Source of the DNA: an uncultured bacterium
Lineage (GTDB): Bacteria; Actinomycetota; Coriobacteriia; Coriobacteriales; Coriobacteriaceae
NCBI GenBank assembly: GCA_905215835.1
Contig: CAJMRR010000025.1
Location: 1-17,727 of the forward strand
Direction: 5' to 3'
Length of the DNA stretch: 17,727 nucleotides
Part shown: positions 8,960 to 16,827 of the stretch, in pieces
How positions within the stretch are numbered: position 1 is the first letter of the stretch
Layout of the letters: each line of letters begins with the position of its first letter
Notes under the pieces: model-generated
The model's input: the letters and a program-made list of their open reading frames with translations, nothing else
What the model was told of the DNA's origin: nothing
Database searches by the model: none
Position numbers and translations under genes: made by a program

Positions 8960-9970
8960 ATGGCTCGCGAGAGTGCTCGTTCTAAGGATACGGCTAAGCC
9001 TGGCATCAAGGAAGTTGCGGCGGTGGCGGGGGTTTCGCCTACTACGGTATCTCGCGTGCTTAATAATCGTGGCTATATTAGCCAAGAGACCCGCGATAAG
9101 GTCCATGCCGCGATGAAGCGCATCAACTATACGCCCAACGATATCGCCCGTGCCATGCTCAACGGTCGCCTGAATCTTATCGGTATGATCGTCCCCTATG
9201 TCAGCAGTCCGTTTCATGCCCAAGCGGTTCAAGCCGTTGAGCGTACCCTGGCCGAAAACGGTTTTAAGATGTTGCTGTGCAATAGCGCCAATCGACCTGA
9301 TCTTGAGCGTTCTTATATCGATATGCTTCGGCGCAATATGGTTGATGGCGTCATCGTCAACTCCCTCAATATCGGTGCCGAGGCATATGCCGAGATGGGC
9401 TTGAGCCTGGTTGGCATCGACTGCGATCTTGGCGAGGGCTCTGTCCAGATTGCAAGTGACAGCTATGGCATTGGCGAGCTCGCCACGCGCCGTCTGATTG
9501 ATGACGGCTGCAGGCGTATCCTGTGCCTGCGCAGCAATAGCCGCATGCGCATGCCTGCCAATAAGCGTACCGATGCCTACCTCGATGTTGTTGAGCAGGC
9601 CGGTTTGTCCGCGCTTGTCCGTGAGGTTGAGTTCGTTAAGCCCGACGACGAAAAGGGCGCGGTCGTTGCGAAGATCCTCGATGAGAACCCCGATATTGAC
9701 GGCATCTTTGCGGGAGACGATACGATGGCGGCCATCTGTCTCAACGTGATGAAGCAGCGCGGCTTGAGCGCTCCAGACGATATTAAGGTCGTGGGCGCGG
9801 ATGGTGCCCGCCGAACTATGACGTTTATGCCTGACTTAACAACCGTACGTCAAGATATCGATCGCATCGGAGAGCTCGCGGCGCAATCCATCATCGCTCT
9901 TATTAACGGCGATTATCCCGAATCGAATATCAAGCTTCCCGTTGAACTCATTGAGGGCAAAACCGCGTAG
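8960..9970 (+). CDS. LacI-family repressor of the sucrose/fructoside locus
   Basis: A 336-residue LacI/GalR-family protein. The N-terminal helix-turn-helix covers residues 16-35 (IKEVAAVAGVSPTTVSRVLN), a hinge helix lies near 59-69, and a periplasmic-binding-like sugar domain follows from about 72 (LIGMIVPYVSSPF) to the C-terminus. The start at 8960 is chosen because GGGGGAGGG (8946-8954) precedes it; an in-frame ATG at 8939 lies inside the likely operator. The next three genes are a GH32-like enzyme, a PTS EIIBC and a GH32 hydrolase, so it is probably a ScrR-type repressor that senses sucrose, fructose or a phosphorylated derivative. Five palindromic CG-centred sites flank the locus genes. 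The effector cannot be read from sequence. Confidence 0.92.
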   Translation: MARESARSKDTAKPGIKEVAAVAGVSPTTVSRVLNNRGYISQETRDKVHAAMKRINYTPNDIARAMLNGRLNLIGMIVPYVSSPFHAQAVQAVERTLAENGFKMLLCNSANRPDLERSYIDMLRRNMVDGVIVNSLNIGAEAYAEMGLSLVGIDCDLGEGSVQIASDSYGIGELATRRLIDDGCRRILCLRSNSRMRMPANKRTDAYLDVVEQAGLSALVREVEFVKPDDEKGAVVAKILDENPDIDGIFAGDDTMAAICLNVMKQRGLSAPDDIKVVGADGARRTMTFMPDLTTVRQDIDRIGELAAQSIIALINGDYPESNIKLPVELIEGKTA

Positions 9971-10025
9971 TTCATCCCGTGCCAAAAGAATTCCTCAAAC
10001 GCCTCTGATGACCGTTCACCGGCAT

Positions 10026-10043
10026 ATGTCAACCGTTTGCCGA
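10026..10043. promoter_or_regulatory. Upstream LacI-type operator half-match
   Basis: ATGTCAACC/GTTTGCCGA shares a near-complete left half with the deduced consensus ATGTCAAACGTTTGACAT and is weaker on the right. Its centre is 46 bp before that of the next site, a spacing that could allow DNA looping. Read on the minus strand it contains AACGGTTGACATAT, almost the same string as in the main operators. Confidence 0.45.
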
Positions 10044-10071
10044 CGACTGGAACTGCGAAAAGACGTATTGG

Positions 10072-10111
10072 TGTGAAAACGTTTGACATATGAAAACGAT
10101 TGACATATCTT
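10072..10111 (+). promoter_or_regulatory. Tandem LacI-type operators over the main promoter of the sucrose operon
   Basis: Two 17-base direct repeats, GAAAACGTTTGACATAT (10075-10091) and GAAAACGATTGACATAT (10092-10108), differ at one base. As operators they are TGTGAAAAC/GTTTGACAT (10072-10089) and TATGAAAAC/GATTGACAT (10089-10106), 17 bp between centres. Each contains TTGACA. The first (10083-10088) is 17 bases from TATCTT (10106-10111), a good promoter that a bound repressor would cover completely. The next start codon is at 10154. Confidence 0.7.
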
Positions 10112-10153
10112 GCCATTGTACCGAGTTAGTATGTCGTGGAAAGGAAGTCTCGG

Positions 10154-11536
10154 ATGCACAAGGTGTATTACCAGCCTGAGGGAATTTGGGTAGGCGACAT
10201 CATGCCGTACGGCGAGGACGGCACGTTCTATCTCTATCATCAGCGTGACACGCGTAACCCCGGACCTTTCGGAGAGCCGTTTGGCTGGGCACTCGCTACG
10301 ACCAAGGATTTCGTCAACTACAAGGACTTTGGCGAGAGCCTTGAGCGTGGCGGCGACGAGGAAGTCGACCAGTATGTTTATGCCGGCACGGTGTTTAAGG
10401 TGGGCGACAAATACCATGCGCTCTACACTGGTTGCAATCGCGATAAGGTCCGCGCACGCTTGATGAAACAGGTTCTTCTTCACGCAACGAGTGACGACGC
10501 CGTCAAGTGGGAGAAGAACATCGCCGAGACGCTGCTTCCGCCCCAGGAGGGTTACGATGACCGCAACTGGCGCGATCCCTTTGTGCTTTGGGATGAGGAG
10601 AACGAAGAGTACATGCTCATCCTCGGCACGCGTGTGGGCGAGGACAAGCGTCTGATGACCGGTCGTCTGGTCAAGTTCACCTCCAAGGACCTGGATACCT
10701 GGGAGTTCCAGGGCGACTGGTGGAATCCGGGCCTGTACACCATGTTCGAGATGCCTGATCTCTTTAAGATGGGCGACTGGTGGTATCTGGTGTTCTCCGA
10801 GTACAGTGATGGCAACAAGACCCGTTACCGCATGTCCAAGTCCATCAACGGTCCTTGGATTACCCCCGCTGACGACTCCTTCGACGGCCGCGCGTACTAC
10901 GCCGCTCGCACCGCATTCGATGGCGAGCGTCGCGTTCTCTTTGGTTGGGTTCCTACGCGTGACGAGGGCGGCGACCCCAGCTCTTACCTATGGGGTGGCA
11001 CCTTTATGCCCCTCGAGATCGTTCAGCGTGCCGACGGAACGCTCGGCACCAAGCTTCCCGACAGCATGCTCGGCGCCTTTGGCGAGGGCAAGGCTGTCGA
11101 GACCTTTGAGCTTTCCTGCGAGTCGGGCAAGGTCGAGCAGGTGCTCGCCGCGGATGCCGGCTCCACCTACTTGCTCGATGCCGACATTGAGCTCGGCGGT
11201 AACGCTGCCGGCTTCTCGGTCAAGTTCGCTGAGGACGCCGAGACCGGTCTTGCCTATGAGTTCCGCGCCAACCTGCGCGAGGGCAAGCTCGAGTTCACGC
11301 CGGCTCCCCAGTACCCGTGGTTCCAGGTCAACAACATGGGCCTCGAGCGTCCGTTGTTCTTTAAGGGCGAGGGCACTCACCATGTGCGTCTGGTCGTCGA
11401 TGACGACATCGCGACCATCTTTGTCGATGATGTTGCGCTCAACGCTCGCTTCTGCAACAAGCAGGGCCAGGGTGTGGCGCTTACCGTCACCGACGGTGCG
11501 CTCAAGTGCGCAAACGCAACGATCGCGTCTCTGTAA
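10154..11536 (+). CDS. Atypical GH32-like fructosidase (clan GH-J)
   Basis: A 460-residue enzyme with a five-bladed propeller region (about 1-300) and a C-terminal beta-sandwich (about 310-460) ending in the VRLVVDDDIATIFVDD type of GH32 proteins. The probable catalytic residues are Asp15 (WVGDIMP, replacing the usual NDPNG), Asp141 (WRDP) and Glu199 (FEMPDLF, replacing the usual ECPD). The triad is therefore kept within altered motifs, which suggests a fructoside substrate other than plain sucrose-6-phosphate. No signal peptide is visible, so it should act in the cytosol after PTS import. The start at 10154 follows AAAGGAAG; a GTG at 10136 is possible but less supported. It is the first gene of the operon, 45 bases before the PTS gene. 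The exact substrate is not known. Confidence 0.82.
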   Translation: MHKVYYQPEGIWVGDIMPYGEDGTFYLYHQRDTRNPGPFGEPFGWALATTKDFVNYKDFGESLERGGDEEVDQYVYAGTVFKVGDKYHALYTGCNRDKVRARLMKQVLLHATSDDAVKWEKNIAETLLPPQEGYDDRNWRDPFVLWDEENEEYMLILGTRVGEDKRLMTGRLVKFTSKDLDTWEFQGDWWNPGLYTMFEMPDLFKMGDWWYLVFSEYSDGNKTRYRMSKSINGPWITPADDSFDGRAYYAARTAFDGERRVLFGWVPTRDEGGDPSSYLWGGTFMPLEIVQRADGTLGTKLPDSMLGAFGEGKAVETFELSCESGKVEQVLAADAGSTYLLDADIELGGNAAGFSVKFAEDAETGLAYEFRANLREGKLEFTPAPQYPWFQVNNMGLERPLFFKGEGTHHVRLVVDDDIATIFVDDVALNARFCNKQGQGVALTVTDGALKCANATIASL

Positions 11537-11539
11537 TGG

Positions 11540-11557
11540 CATCAAAACGTTTTATGA
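11540..11557. promoter_or_regulatory. LacI-type palindrome between GH32-like gene and PTS gene
   Basis: CATCAAAAC/GTTTTATGA is centred on a perfect 10-base palindrome, AAAACGTTTT (11544-11553), three bases after the stop codon of the GH32-like gene. It resembles the other operators in the centre but has different outer bases. It could be an internal auxiliary operator or a roadblock site. No clear promoter accompanies it. Confidence 0.45.
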
Positions 11558-11581
11558 TTTCGTAAGGGAATGGAGAGGAAC

Positions 11582-13033
11582 ATGGACTACAAAGTAGTGT
11601 CTCAGCAAGTCGTCGATAACGTCGGCGGTCTGGAGAACATCGAGGGCGCCACGCATTGCGTTACGCGTCTGCGTCTGGTGCTCAAGGATACGAGCAAGTA
11701 CAACAAGGCCGAGCTCGAGAACATCGATGGCGTCAAGGGCGTGCTGTACAACAGCGGCCAGCTCATGATCATCTTCGGTACCGGTACCGTCAACAAGGTT
11801 TACGATGAGTTTATGGCCCTGACGGGCGTTAAGGAGATCAGTGCTTCCGAGGTCAAGGGCGCCGAGGCGGACAAGAAGGGCAAGTTCTTCTCGGTCCTCA
11901 AGGTATTCTCGGACATCTTTATCCCCATCATTCCCGCCTTCGTCGGCGCTGCAATCATCATCGGCCTTAAGTCGCTGATCGTTGCCAACGGCCTCTTTGG
12001 CATGGAAGGCAGCCTCGCCGATCACAGCGAGTTCCTCAAGAACCTCGCAAGCTTCTTTGCCATTATCGCCACCACGTTCGACTACCTGCCTGTCCTGGTT
12101 ATGTACAGCGCAGTCAAGCGTTTTGGCGGTAACCCGATTCTGGGCATCCTCGTCGGTATCGTCATGGTTCACCCGAGCCTTATGAACCGCAACACGTTCG
12201 TTATGGACCCGACGGGTGCTGAGTACTGGAACTTTGGTCCGCTCTCCATTCCCATGGTTGCTTTCCAGGGCGGCGTATTCCCTGCAATCCTGACTGCCTG
12301 GTTTATGGCCAAGGTCGAAAAGATTGCCCAGAAGTACATCCCCGAGGTCGTTTCGTTCGTCTTTGTCCCGACCGTTACCCTGATTCTTGCTAACGTCGCC
12401 CTGTTCACCGTGTTCGGCCCGCTCGGCAACCTGATCGGTGACGTCCTCGCCGGCGTAATCGATATCCTGTACAACAGGATGGGCGTCTTTGGTGCCTTTG
12501 TCTTCGCCGCGTTCCTGCAGCCGCTCGTCGTTACCGGTACGCATCAGTTCATCCAGGGTATCGAGGCAAACCTTGTTGCCACGACTGGCTTCAACTACAT
12601 CCAGGCCATCTGGTCGGTTTCCATCATCGCCCAGGGCGGCGGCGCCATCGGTATGTACCTCATTCACAAGAAGCACTCCAAAGAGCGCAACATCTGCATG
12701 TCGTCCTTTATCCCGACGCTGGTCGGAATCTCCGAGCCCGCTATCTTTGCTGCAAACATGCGCTATTCGATCATTCCGTTCATCTGCGCATGCATCGGTG
12801 CAGGCTGCGGCGGTGCCTTCGTCAAGCTCTTTGAGGTGCGCGCTATCGGTCAGGGTCTGACCGGCGTGCTTGGCCTGCTCATCGTCACGCCCGAGACCCT
12901 CGTGTGGTATGTGGCTGGCAATCTCATCGCCTTTATCGTGCCGATCGTCTTGATCTTTGCCTACAACAAGGCAAAGGGCGTGCCGACCACCGATGAAGAG
13001 GGCGCTGGCGCTGGCTTCGACGTTAGCTTCTAG
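11582..13033 (+). CDS. scrA: PTS sugar transporter EIIBC, sucrose type (Glc superfamily)
   Basis: A 483-residue membrane protein. The EIIB domain occupies residues 1 to about 80 with phospho-acceptor Cys26 in HCVTRLRL, a charged linker follows (about 88-105), and the EIIC membrane domain has about ten segments and Glu385 in the conserved ISEPAIF loop. It imports a sugar while phosphorylating it. The N-terminus (DNVGGLENIEGATHC, NIDGVKGVLYNSGQ) closely fits sucrose EIIBC proteins. There is no EIIA domain, so the phosphate must come from an EIIA encoded elsewhere. Translation probably begins at 11582 after GGAGAGG; an ATG at 11570 is in frame but sits on that site. It lies between two GH32-type genes, which supports sucrose or a related fructoside as substrate. 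Trehalose- or beta-glucoside-type specificity is less likely. Confidence 0.88.
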   Translation: MDYKVVSQQVVDNVGGLENIEGATHCVTRLRLVLKDTSKYNKAELENIDGVKGVLYNSGQLMIIFGTGTVNKVYDEFMALTGVKEISASEVKGAEADKKGKFFSVLKVFSDIFIPIIPAFVGAAIIIGLKSLIVANGLFGMEGSLADHSEFLKNLASFFAIIATTFDYLPVLVMYSAVKRFGGNPILGILVGIVMVHPSLMNRNTFVMDPTGAEYWNFGPLSIPMVAFQGGVFPAILTAWFMAKVEKIAQKYIPEVVSFVFVPTVTLILANVALFTVFGPLGNLIGDVLAGVIDILYNRMGVFGAFVFAAFLQPLVVTGTHQFIQGIEANLVATTGFNYIQAIWSVSIIAQGGGAIGMYLIHKKHSKERNICMSSFIPTLVGISEPAIFAANMRYSIIPFICACIGAGCGGAFVKLFEVRAIGQGLTGVLGLLIVTPETLVWYVAGNLIAFIVPIVLIFAYNKAKGVPTTDEEGAGAGFDVSF

Positions 13034-13072
13034 TTGAGCCGTTCAGTGTAATCTGAGGATAAGTCCATTTGA

Positions 13073-13110
13073 GGAAGGGCGTTCGACTCGTGTGAGTCGA
13101 GCGTCCTTCC
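13073..13110. promoter_or_regulatory. 17-bp hairpin between the PTS gene and scrB
   Basis: Positions 13073-13089 pair with 13094-13110 (GGAAGGGCG... with ...CGTCCTTCC, inner CGACTC with GAGTCG) around GTGT, with two G-T pairs. There is no T tract and scrB begins 25 bases later. It may reduce read-through or protect the upstream mRNA, giving less hydrolase than transporter, or the reverse. Confidence 0.55.
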
Positions 13111-13134
13111 CCATAGACGAGAAAGTCAACGGCG

Positions 13135-14577
13135 ATGTTAAATCAAAAAAACAAGGTGACACGCGCGGACTATGAGCAGTGGCGTGTCGGACAGGATGAG
13201 ACGGCGGCTCGCATCGCGTCCGACCCCGATAGGCTTCTGTTCCATGTGGAGCCTGAGCTTGGCTGGCTCAACGACCCCAACGGTTTGGTTCAGATTGGTG
13301 ATACGTATCACATCTATCATCAATACGATCCGTTCGATGCTGCGCATGGCGGTCCAGTGCTTTGGAACCATCTGACGACAAAGGATTTTGTGACGTACGA
13401 GAATCACGGCCCCGTGCTGTTCCCCGATTCCGATTTGGATTCGAGCGGAGCGTATTCTGGTTCTGCCTTTGTACGCGATGGCAAGATTCACTACTTCTAT
13501 ACCGGCAACGTCAAGCATTTTGACCGCGATGATTACGACTACGTGTTGACGGGCCGTGAGCAAAACCAGATTCATATGGTTGCCGAGAATCCCGACGAAT
13601 TGAGCGAGAAGCGCATGGCTGTTGGACCAGTCGATTACCCCGACGATATCGGTACGCACGTGCGCGACCCCAAGATCCTTGAGCACGATGGTATCTACTA
13701 CATGGTTCTGGGCGCTCGTACGAAAGACGACCGTGGCTGCGTGCTTGTCTATACTTCGCGTGATTTAGGGGTCTGGAGCTATGCGACGCGCATTGAGCTG
13801 GGCGAGAAGTTTGGCTTTATGTGGGAGTGCCCTGATCTGTTTGAGCTTGATGGCGAGCTTATTCTCGTTTGCTGTCCGCAGGGTGTGCCTGCCGATGGTT
13901 GGCGTTACCGCAATCCGCATCAGTGCGTGTGGTTCCCTATCGAGGCCGATTGGGAGGCGCCGAGCTTTAAAATCGTCAGGCAGGGCATGCCCCCGATGGT
14001 CGATGCCGGTTTTGATTTCTATGCTCCGCAGTCCTTTGAGGATGCTGCAGGCCGGCGTTTGATGATCGGATGGTCGGGTTGCCCCGATGCGACGGCGGAA
14101 AACCCGACGGTGGCGCGCGGGTGGCAGTGCGCGTTGACGGTGCCGCGAGAGCTGAGCATGCGCGATGGTAAGCTCTGCCAGCAGCCGGCGCACGAGATTG
14201 AGAGGATGCGCGGCGACTGCGTTCGCGCGACAGGCGGTGAAACCGTTGAGGAGCCGGGCCGCCTGTTTGATCTTGTGGTTTCCTGCGAGGGCGCCAAGAT
14301 GGTCGAGCTCGAAATCCGCAAGGGTGTCTTTGTGCGTTATACGGACGGGATGCTTACCCTCGATATGGGTGACGAAGGCTATGGGCGCGACCAGAGGTCG
14401 ATTGAGCTCGGCGAGCTTCGCGACCTACGCGTGCTTTCGGACACTACGATGGTCGAGATTTTTGCAAATGGCGGCGAGGCGGCACTTACGAGCCGTACCT
14501 ATTCGCCGGCGGTTCCGGCGATGGAGCTGCACGCCGAGGGTGCGGCATCGATGAATTTCTACCGCCTCGTGCATTAA
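13135..14577 (+). CDS. scrB: Sucrose-6-phosphate hydrolase (GH32)
   Basis: A 480-residue canonical GH32 enzyme that hydrolyses sucrose-6-phosphate from the PTS to glucose-6-phosphate and fructose. The nucleophile is Asp47 in WLNDPNG, the transition-state stabiliser is Asp178 in RDPK, and the acid/base is Glu231 in MWECPDLF. A GWQCALTVPREL segment closes the propeller domain. The C-terminal sandwich (about 370-480) carries MVEIFANGGEAALTSR. No signal peptide is seen, consistent with a cytosolic role behind EIIBC. The ATG at 13135 has only a weak ribosome site (GAGAAAG). It follows the PTS gene by 101 bases, with a hairpin in between. Compared with the GH32-like enzyme upstream, all standard motifs are intact, so this is the better candidate for the main sucrose-phosphate hydrolase. 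Confidence 0.93.
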   Translation: MLNQKNKVTRADYEQWRVGQDETAARIASDPDRLLFHVEPELGWLNDPNGLVQIGDTYHIYHQYDPFDAAHGGPVLWNHLTTKDFVTYENHGPVLFPDSDLDSSGAYSGSAFVRDGKIHYFYTGNVKHFDRDDYDYVLTGREQNQIHMVAENPDELSEKRMAVGPVDYPDDIGTHVRDPKILEHDGIYYMVLGARTKDDRGCVLVYTSRDLGVWSYATRIELGEKFGFMWECPDLFELDGELILVCCPQGVPADGWRYRNPHQCVWFPIEADWEAPSFKIVRQGMPPMVDAGFDFYAPQSFEDAAGRRLMIGWSGCPDATAENPTVARGWQCALTVPRELSMRDGKLCQQPAHEIERMRGDCVRATGGETVEEPGRLFDLVVSCEGAKMVELEIRKGVFVRYTDGMLTLDMGDEGYGRDQRSIELGELRDLRVLSDTTMVEIFANGGEAALTSRTYSPAVPAMELHAEGAASMNFYRLVH

Positions 14578-14729
14578 CCGTGCGTGGAGCACGATTGGAT
14601 TTGCTGGACGGAATGTGTCGCAGTTGTCGCGGCCAACTACCGCTTACCGCATATAGCGACCGTTTGCGGAATAAGTAACCCTCCTTAATAAACCGTATGG
14701 AATCCTAGATAAGCACGGAGTTTTCCAGG

Positions 14730-14771
14730 GAGACGCTGTCCTTTGTTGTGTGCAAGGGGCGGCGTCTCTTT
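14730..14771 (+). terminator. 16-bp hairpin in the scrB-degV gap
   Basis: GAGACGCTGTCCTTTG (14730-14745) pairs with 14753-14768 (CAAGGGGC-G-GCGTCTC) with only G-T wobbles and a 7-base loop, followed by TTT. It probably ends the sucrose operon transcript, although it lies about 150 bases after scrB. The rest of the 276-base gap holds only a small CGTGC/GCACG hairpin at 14579-14593. Confidence 0.5.
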
Positions 14772-14853
14772 GGCGCTTGGACGCCGTTGTGCAACAGTGC
14801 GGCGGCGCGTGCCATGTATTGAAAAACCAACGTAGAGATGGGTCGTGATAATA

Positions 14854-15708
14854 ATGGGCAAGTACGTAATCGTGGTTGAGTCTGGGTCGGATGTGACGCC
14901 GGAGCTCTGCGAACGCTACGGTATCGTGCGCGTGCCTATGCATGTCACGATTGGTGACGAGACCGTCGAGGACGGCTCGATCGATCCGCTCGAGATTTAT
15001 TCGCGCTGCAACGAGTTTGGCGTAATGCCCAAGACCAGTGGCTGTGCGCCTGCGGATTTTGCTCACGTGTACGACCGCATTCACGCTGAGCAGCCTGACG
15101 CGACCATTTTGCATCTCGCGTATTCCGAGGCCACGACCTGCTCGCATCAGTCCTCCAAGATTGCGGCTAAGGGCCGCGACTACGTGTTCTCCATGGACAC
15201 GCGTTTTGTCTCGGTGGGTCAGTCGCTCATTGTCGTCGAGACCGCCAAATACATCGAGGCTCACCCCGATGCCACCGTCGACGAGATCTTTGCATTTACG
15301 AATTCCGTCATGGACCGTGTGCTGCTGGGCTTTGTTCCTACCGACCTAGCCTTCCTTAAGGCGGGAGGTCGTCTGTCCAACGTGGCATTCCTTGGCGCCC
15401 ACCTGCTCAAGATTAAGCCCTGCATTGAGGTAACGGGCGGTAAGTTCGTGGCAACCAAGAAGTTCCGCGGCTCTATGCTCAAGTGCGCCCGCGCCTTTAT
15501 TGACCACATGGTTGCGAAGGGCGAGATCGACTACTCGCACATTGGCCTGGCGTATTCGGTGGGCCTTTCCCAGGAGCTGCGCGACGACATGGAGGTCTAT
15601 GCGCATGACCTGGGCTTTAAGGATATTACCTGGACTCAGGTTGGCGGCGTCATCTCGAGCCATTGCGGCCCGACCGCCTTCGGCGCGGTGCTCACGCTCA
15701 AGGCGTAA
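14854..15708 (+). CDS. DegV-family fatty-acid-binding protein
   Basis: A 284-residue protein with DegV hallmarks: an N-terminal VVESGSDVT segment (usually DSxxDL), TSGCAPADF near residue 68 (the TSxPS-type lipid site), a central DLAFLKAGGRLSN, and LLKIKPCIEVTGGKF. DegV proteins bind long-chain fatty acids. In Gram-positive bacteria some act as FakB, presenting a fatty acid to the kinase FakA for phosphorylation and entry into phospholipids. No FakA gene is in the window, so that role is unconfirmed. The start could be the ATG at 14854 or a GTG at 14845; neither has a perfect ribosome site (GAGATGGG at 14835-14842 fits either). It probably has its own promoter, since a hairpin precedes it. There is no evident link to the sucrose genes. 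Confidence 0.88.
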   Translation: MGKYVIVVESGSDVTPELCERYGIVRVPMHVTIGDETVEDGSIDPLEIYSRCNEFGVMPKTSGCAPADFAHVYDRIHAEQPDATILHLAYSEATTCSHQSSKIAAKGRDYVFSMDTRFVSVGQSLIVVETAKYIEAHPDATVDEIFAFTNSVMDRVLLGFVPTDLAFLKAGGRLSNVAFLGAHLLKIKPCIEVTGGKFVATKKFRGSMLKCARAFIDHMVAKGEIDYSHIGLAYSVGLSQELRDDMEVYAHDLGFKDITWTQVGGVISSHCGPTAFGAVLTLKA

Positions 15709-15786
15709 AGGCCGCAGGCGAGCGTTCTTCAGCCTGACGTCTCGACGTAGCTCCCAGCCATGGTGATGAGGGATAGATTAAAACGT

Positions 15787-15835
15787 GCCATTCTGGCCCG
15801 AGACGTTTAAACGCAAACGCATGGGCTAGAATGGC
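15787..15835. promoter_or_regulatory. 13-bp inverted repeat ahead of pflA
   Basis: GCCATTCTGGCCC (15787-15799) and GGGCTAGAATGGC (15823-15835) are inverted arms with one G-T pair. The 23-base loop contains the palindrome GTTTAAAC. TAGAAT (15827-15832) in the right arm resembles a -10 box, but no good -35 was found. It may be the degV terminator or an operator over the pflA promoter. Confidence 0.45.
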
Positions 15836-15882
15836 TCTGGCATTTTAATTGGTTGCATCCAAGGAGAGGCAAGGTAGCGCGA

Positions 15883-16701
15883 ATGGCAGAAATGACGCTT
15901 GAGGGTGTGGACGCTCGTCCCGAGGACTCTGCGTTTGCCCTGGGCCGCGTGCATTCAATCGAGACGATGGGAACGGTCGACGGACCTGGCATCCGCTTTG
16001 TGGTGTTTGTTCAGGGCTGTCCCATGCGCTGCGCGTATTGCCACAATCCCGATACCTGGTCGGTTAACGGCGGCACCATGGTGACCGTCGAGCATCTGAT
16101 GGACGAGTTCCAGAGTAACCACGAGTTCTATCGCAGCGGTGGCATTACGGTGTCCGGCGGCGAGCCGCTCCTACAGCCTGAGTTTTTGGCCGACCTGTTC
16201 CGTGCAATGCACAATAACCCCGATGGTCGTGTACATACCTGCCTAGATAGCTGTGGCTATGCATTTGACCCCAAGCACCCCGAGAAGTTCGATGCCGTGC
16301 TCAACGAGACCGACATGGTACTGCTCGATATTAAGCATGCCGACCCGGTCGAGCATAAAAAGCTGACCGGTTGCGATCCCGCACGCATCTTGGCGTTTGG
16401 CGATGAGCTTGCACGTCGCAATATCAAGGTCGTTATCCGCCACGTGGTTGTGCCGGGCATTACCGACACGGTGGAGGAGTGCGAGAAGCTCGGTCGCCTC
16501 ATCGCTCCATGGCACAACGTGGTGGGTTTAGAGATGCTGCCGTATCATACGATGGGTGTCGTCAAGTACGAGCAACTGGGCATTCCCTATAAGCTCGAGG
16601 GCGTGCCCCAGATGGATACCGCGCGCATGCCCGAGCTGCGCAATGCCGTTATGGCCGGTATGAAAAAGCGCCGTGCGGAGCTCAGGTCGGCCATCGGCTA
16701 A
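15883..16701 (+). CDS. pflA: Pyruvate formate-lyase activating enzyme (radical SAM)
   Basis: A 272-residue radical SAM enzyme that uses SAM and a [4Fe-4S] cluster to create the glycyl radical on pyruvate formate-lyase. The cluster cysteines are C46, C50 and C53 in CPMRCAYC, followed directly by HNPDTW, which is specific for PFL activases. The SAM-binding GGEP is at residues 92-95. It is about 25 residues longer than E. coli PflA (246), mostly at the N-terminus. The ATG at 15883 is chosen, with AAGGAGAGG about 13 bases upstream; a TTG at 15853 and an ATG at 15892 are alternatives. Unusually it is not next to pflB but about 7.2 kb downstream, beyond the sucrose genes and degV. Its target glycine is probably Gly58 of the small GrcA-like protein. 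Confidence 0.94.
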   Translation: MAEMTLEGVDARPEDSAFALGRVHSIETMGTVDGPGIRFVVFVQGCPMRCAYCHNPDTWSVNGGTMVTVEHLMDEFQSNHEFYRSGGITVSGGEPLLQPEFLADLFRAMHNNPDGRVHTCLDSCGYAFDPKHPEKFDAVLNETDMVLLDIKHADPVEHKKLTGCDPARILAFGDELARRNIKVVIRHVVVPGITDTVEECEKLGRLIAPWHNVVGLEMLPYHTMGVVKYEQLGIPYKLEGVPQMDTARMPELRNAVMAGMKKRRAELRSAIG

Positions 16702-16827
16702 CAAGCCATTTTTGCCCCTTTATGATACCCGAGCTGTACTGGCCTAACGGCTTGGTGCTGACACGGTTGAGCCAAAATGCTGGTACCATACCGTGGATAA
16801 GCAATTTGCACGGATTTGGGGGATGGC

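Noticed and set aside
14655..14672. Sixth LacI-type operator (CGACCGTTTGCGG) upstream of degV
   Set aside because: It shares only ACCGTTTGC with the weakest site and lacks the GACAT half, so a chance match is likely.
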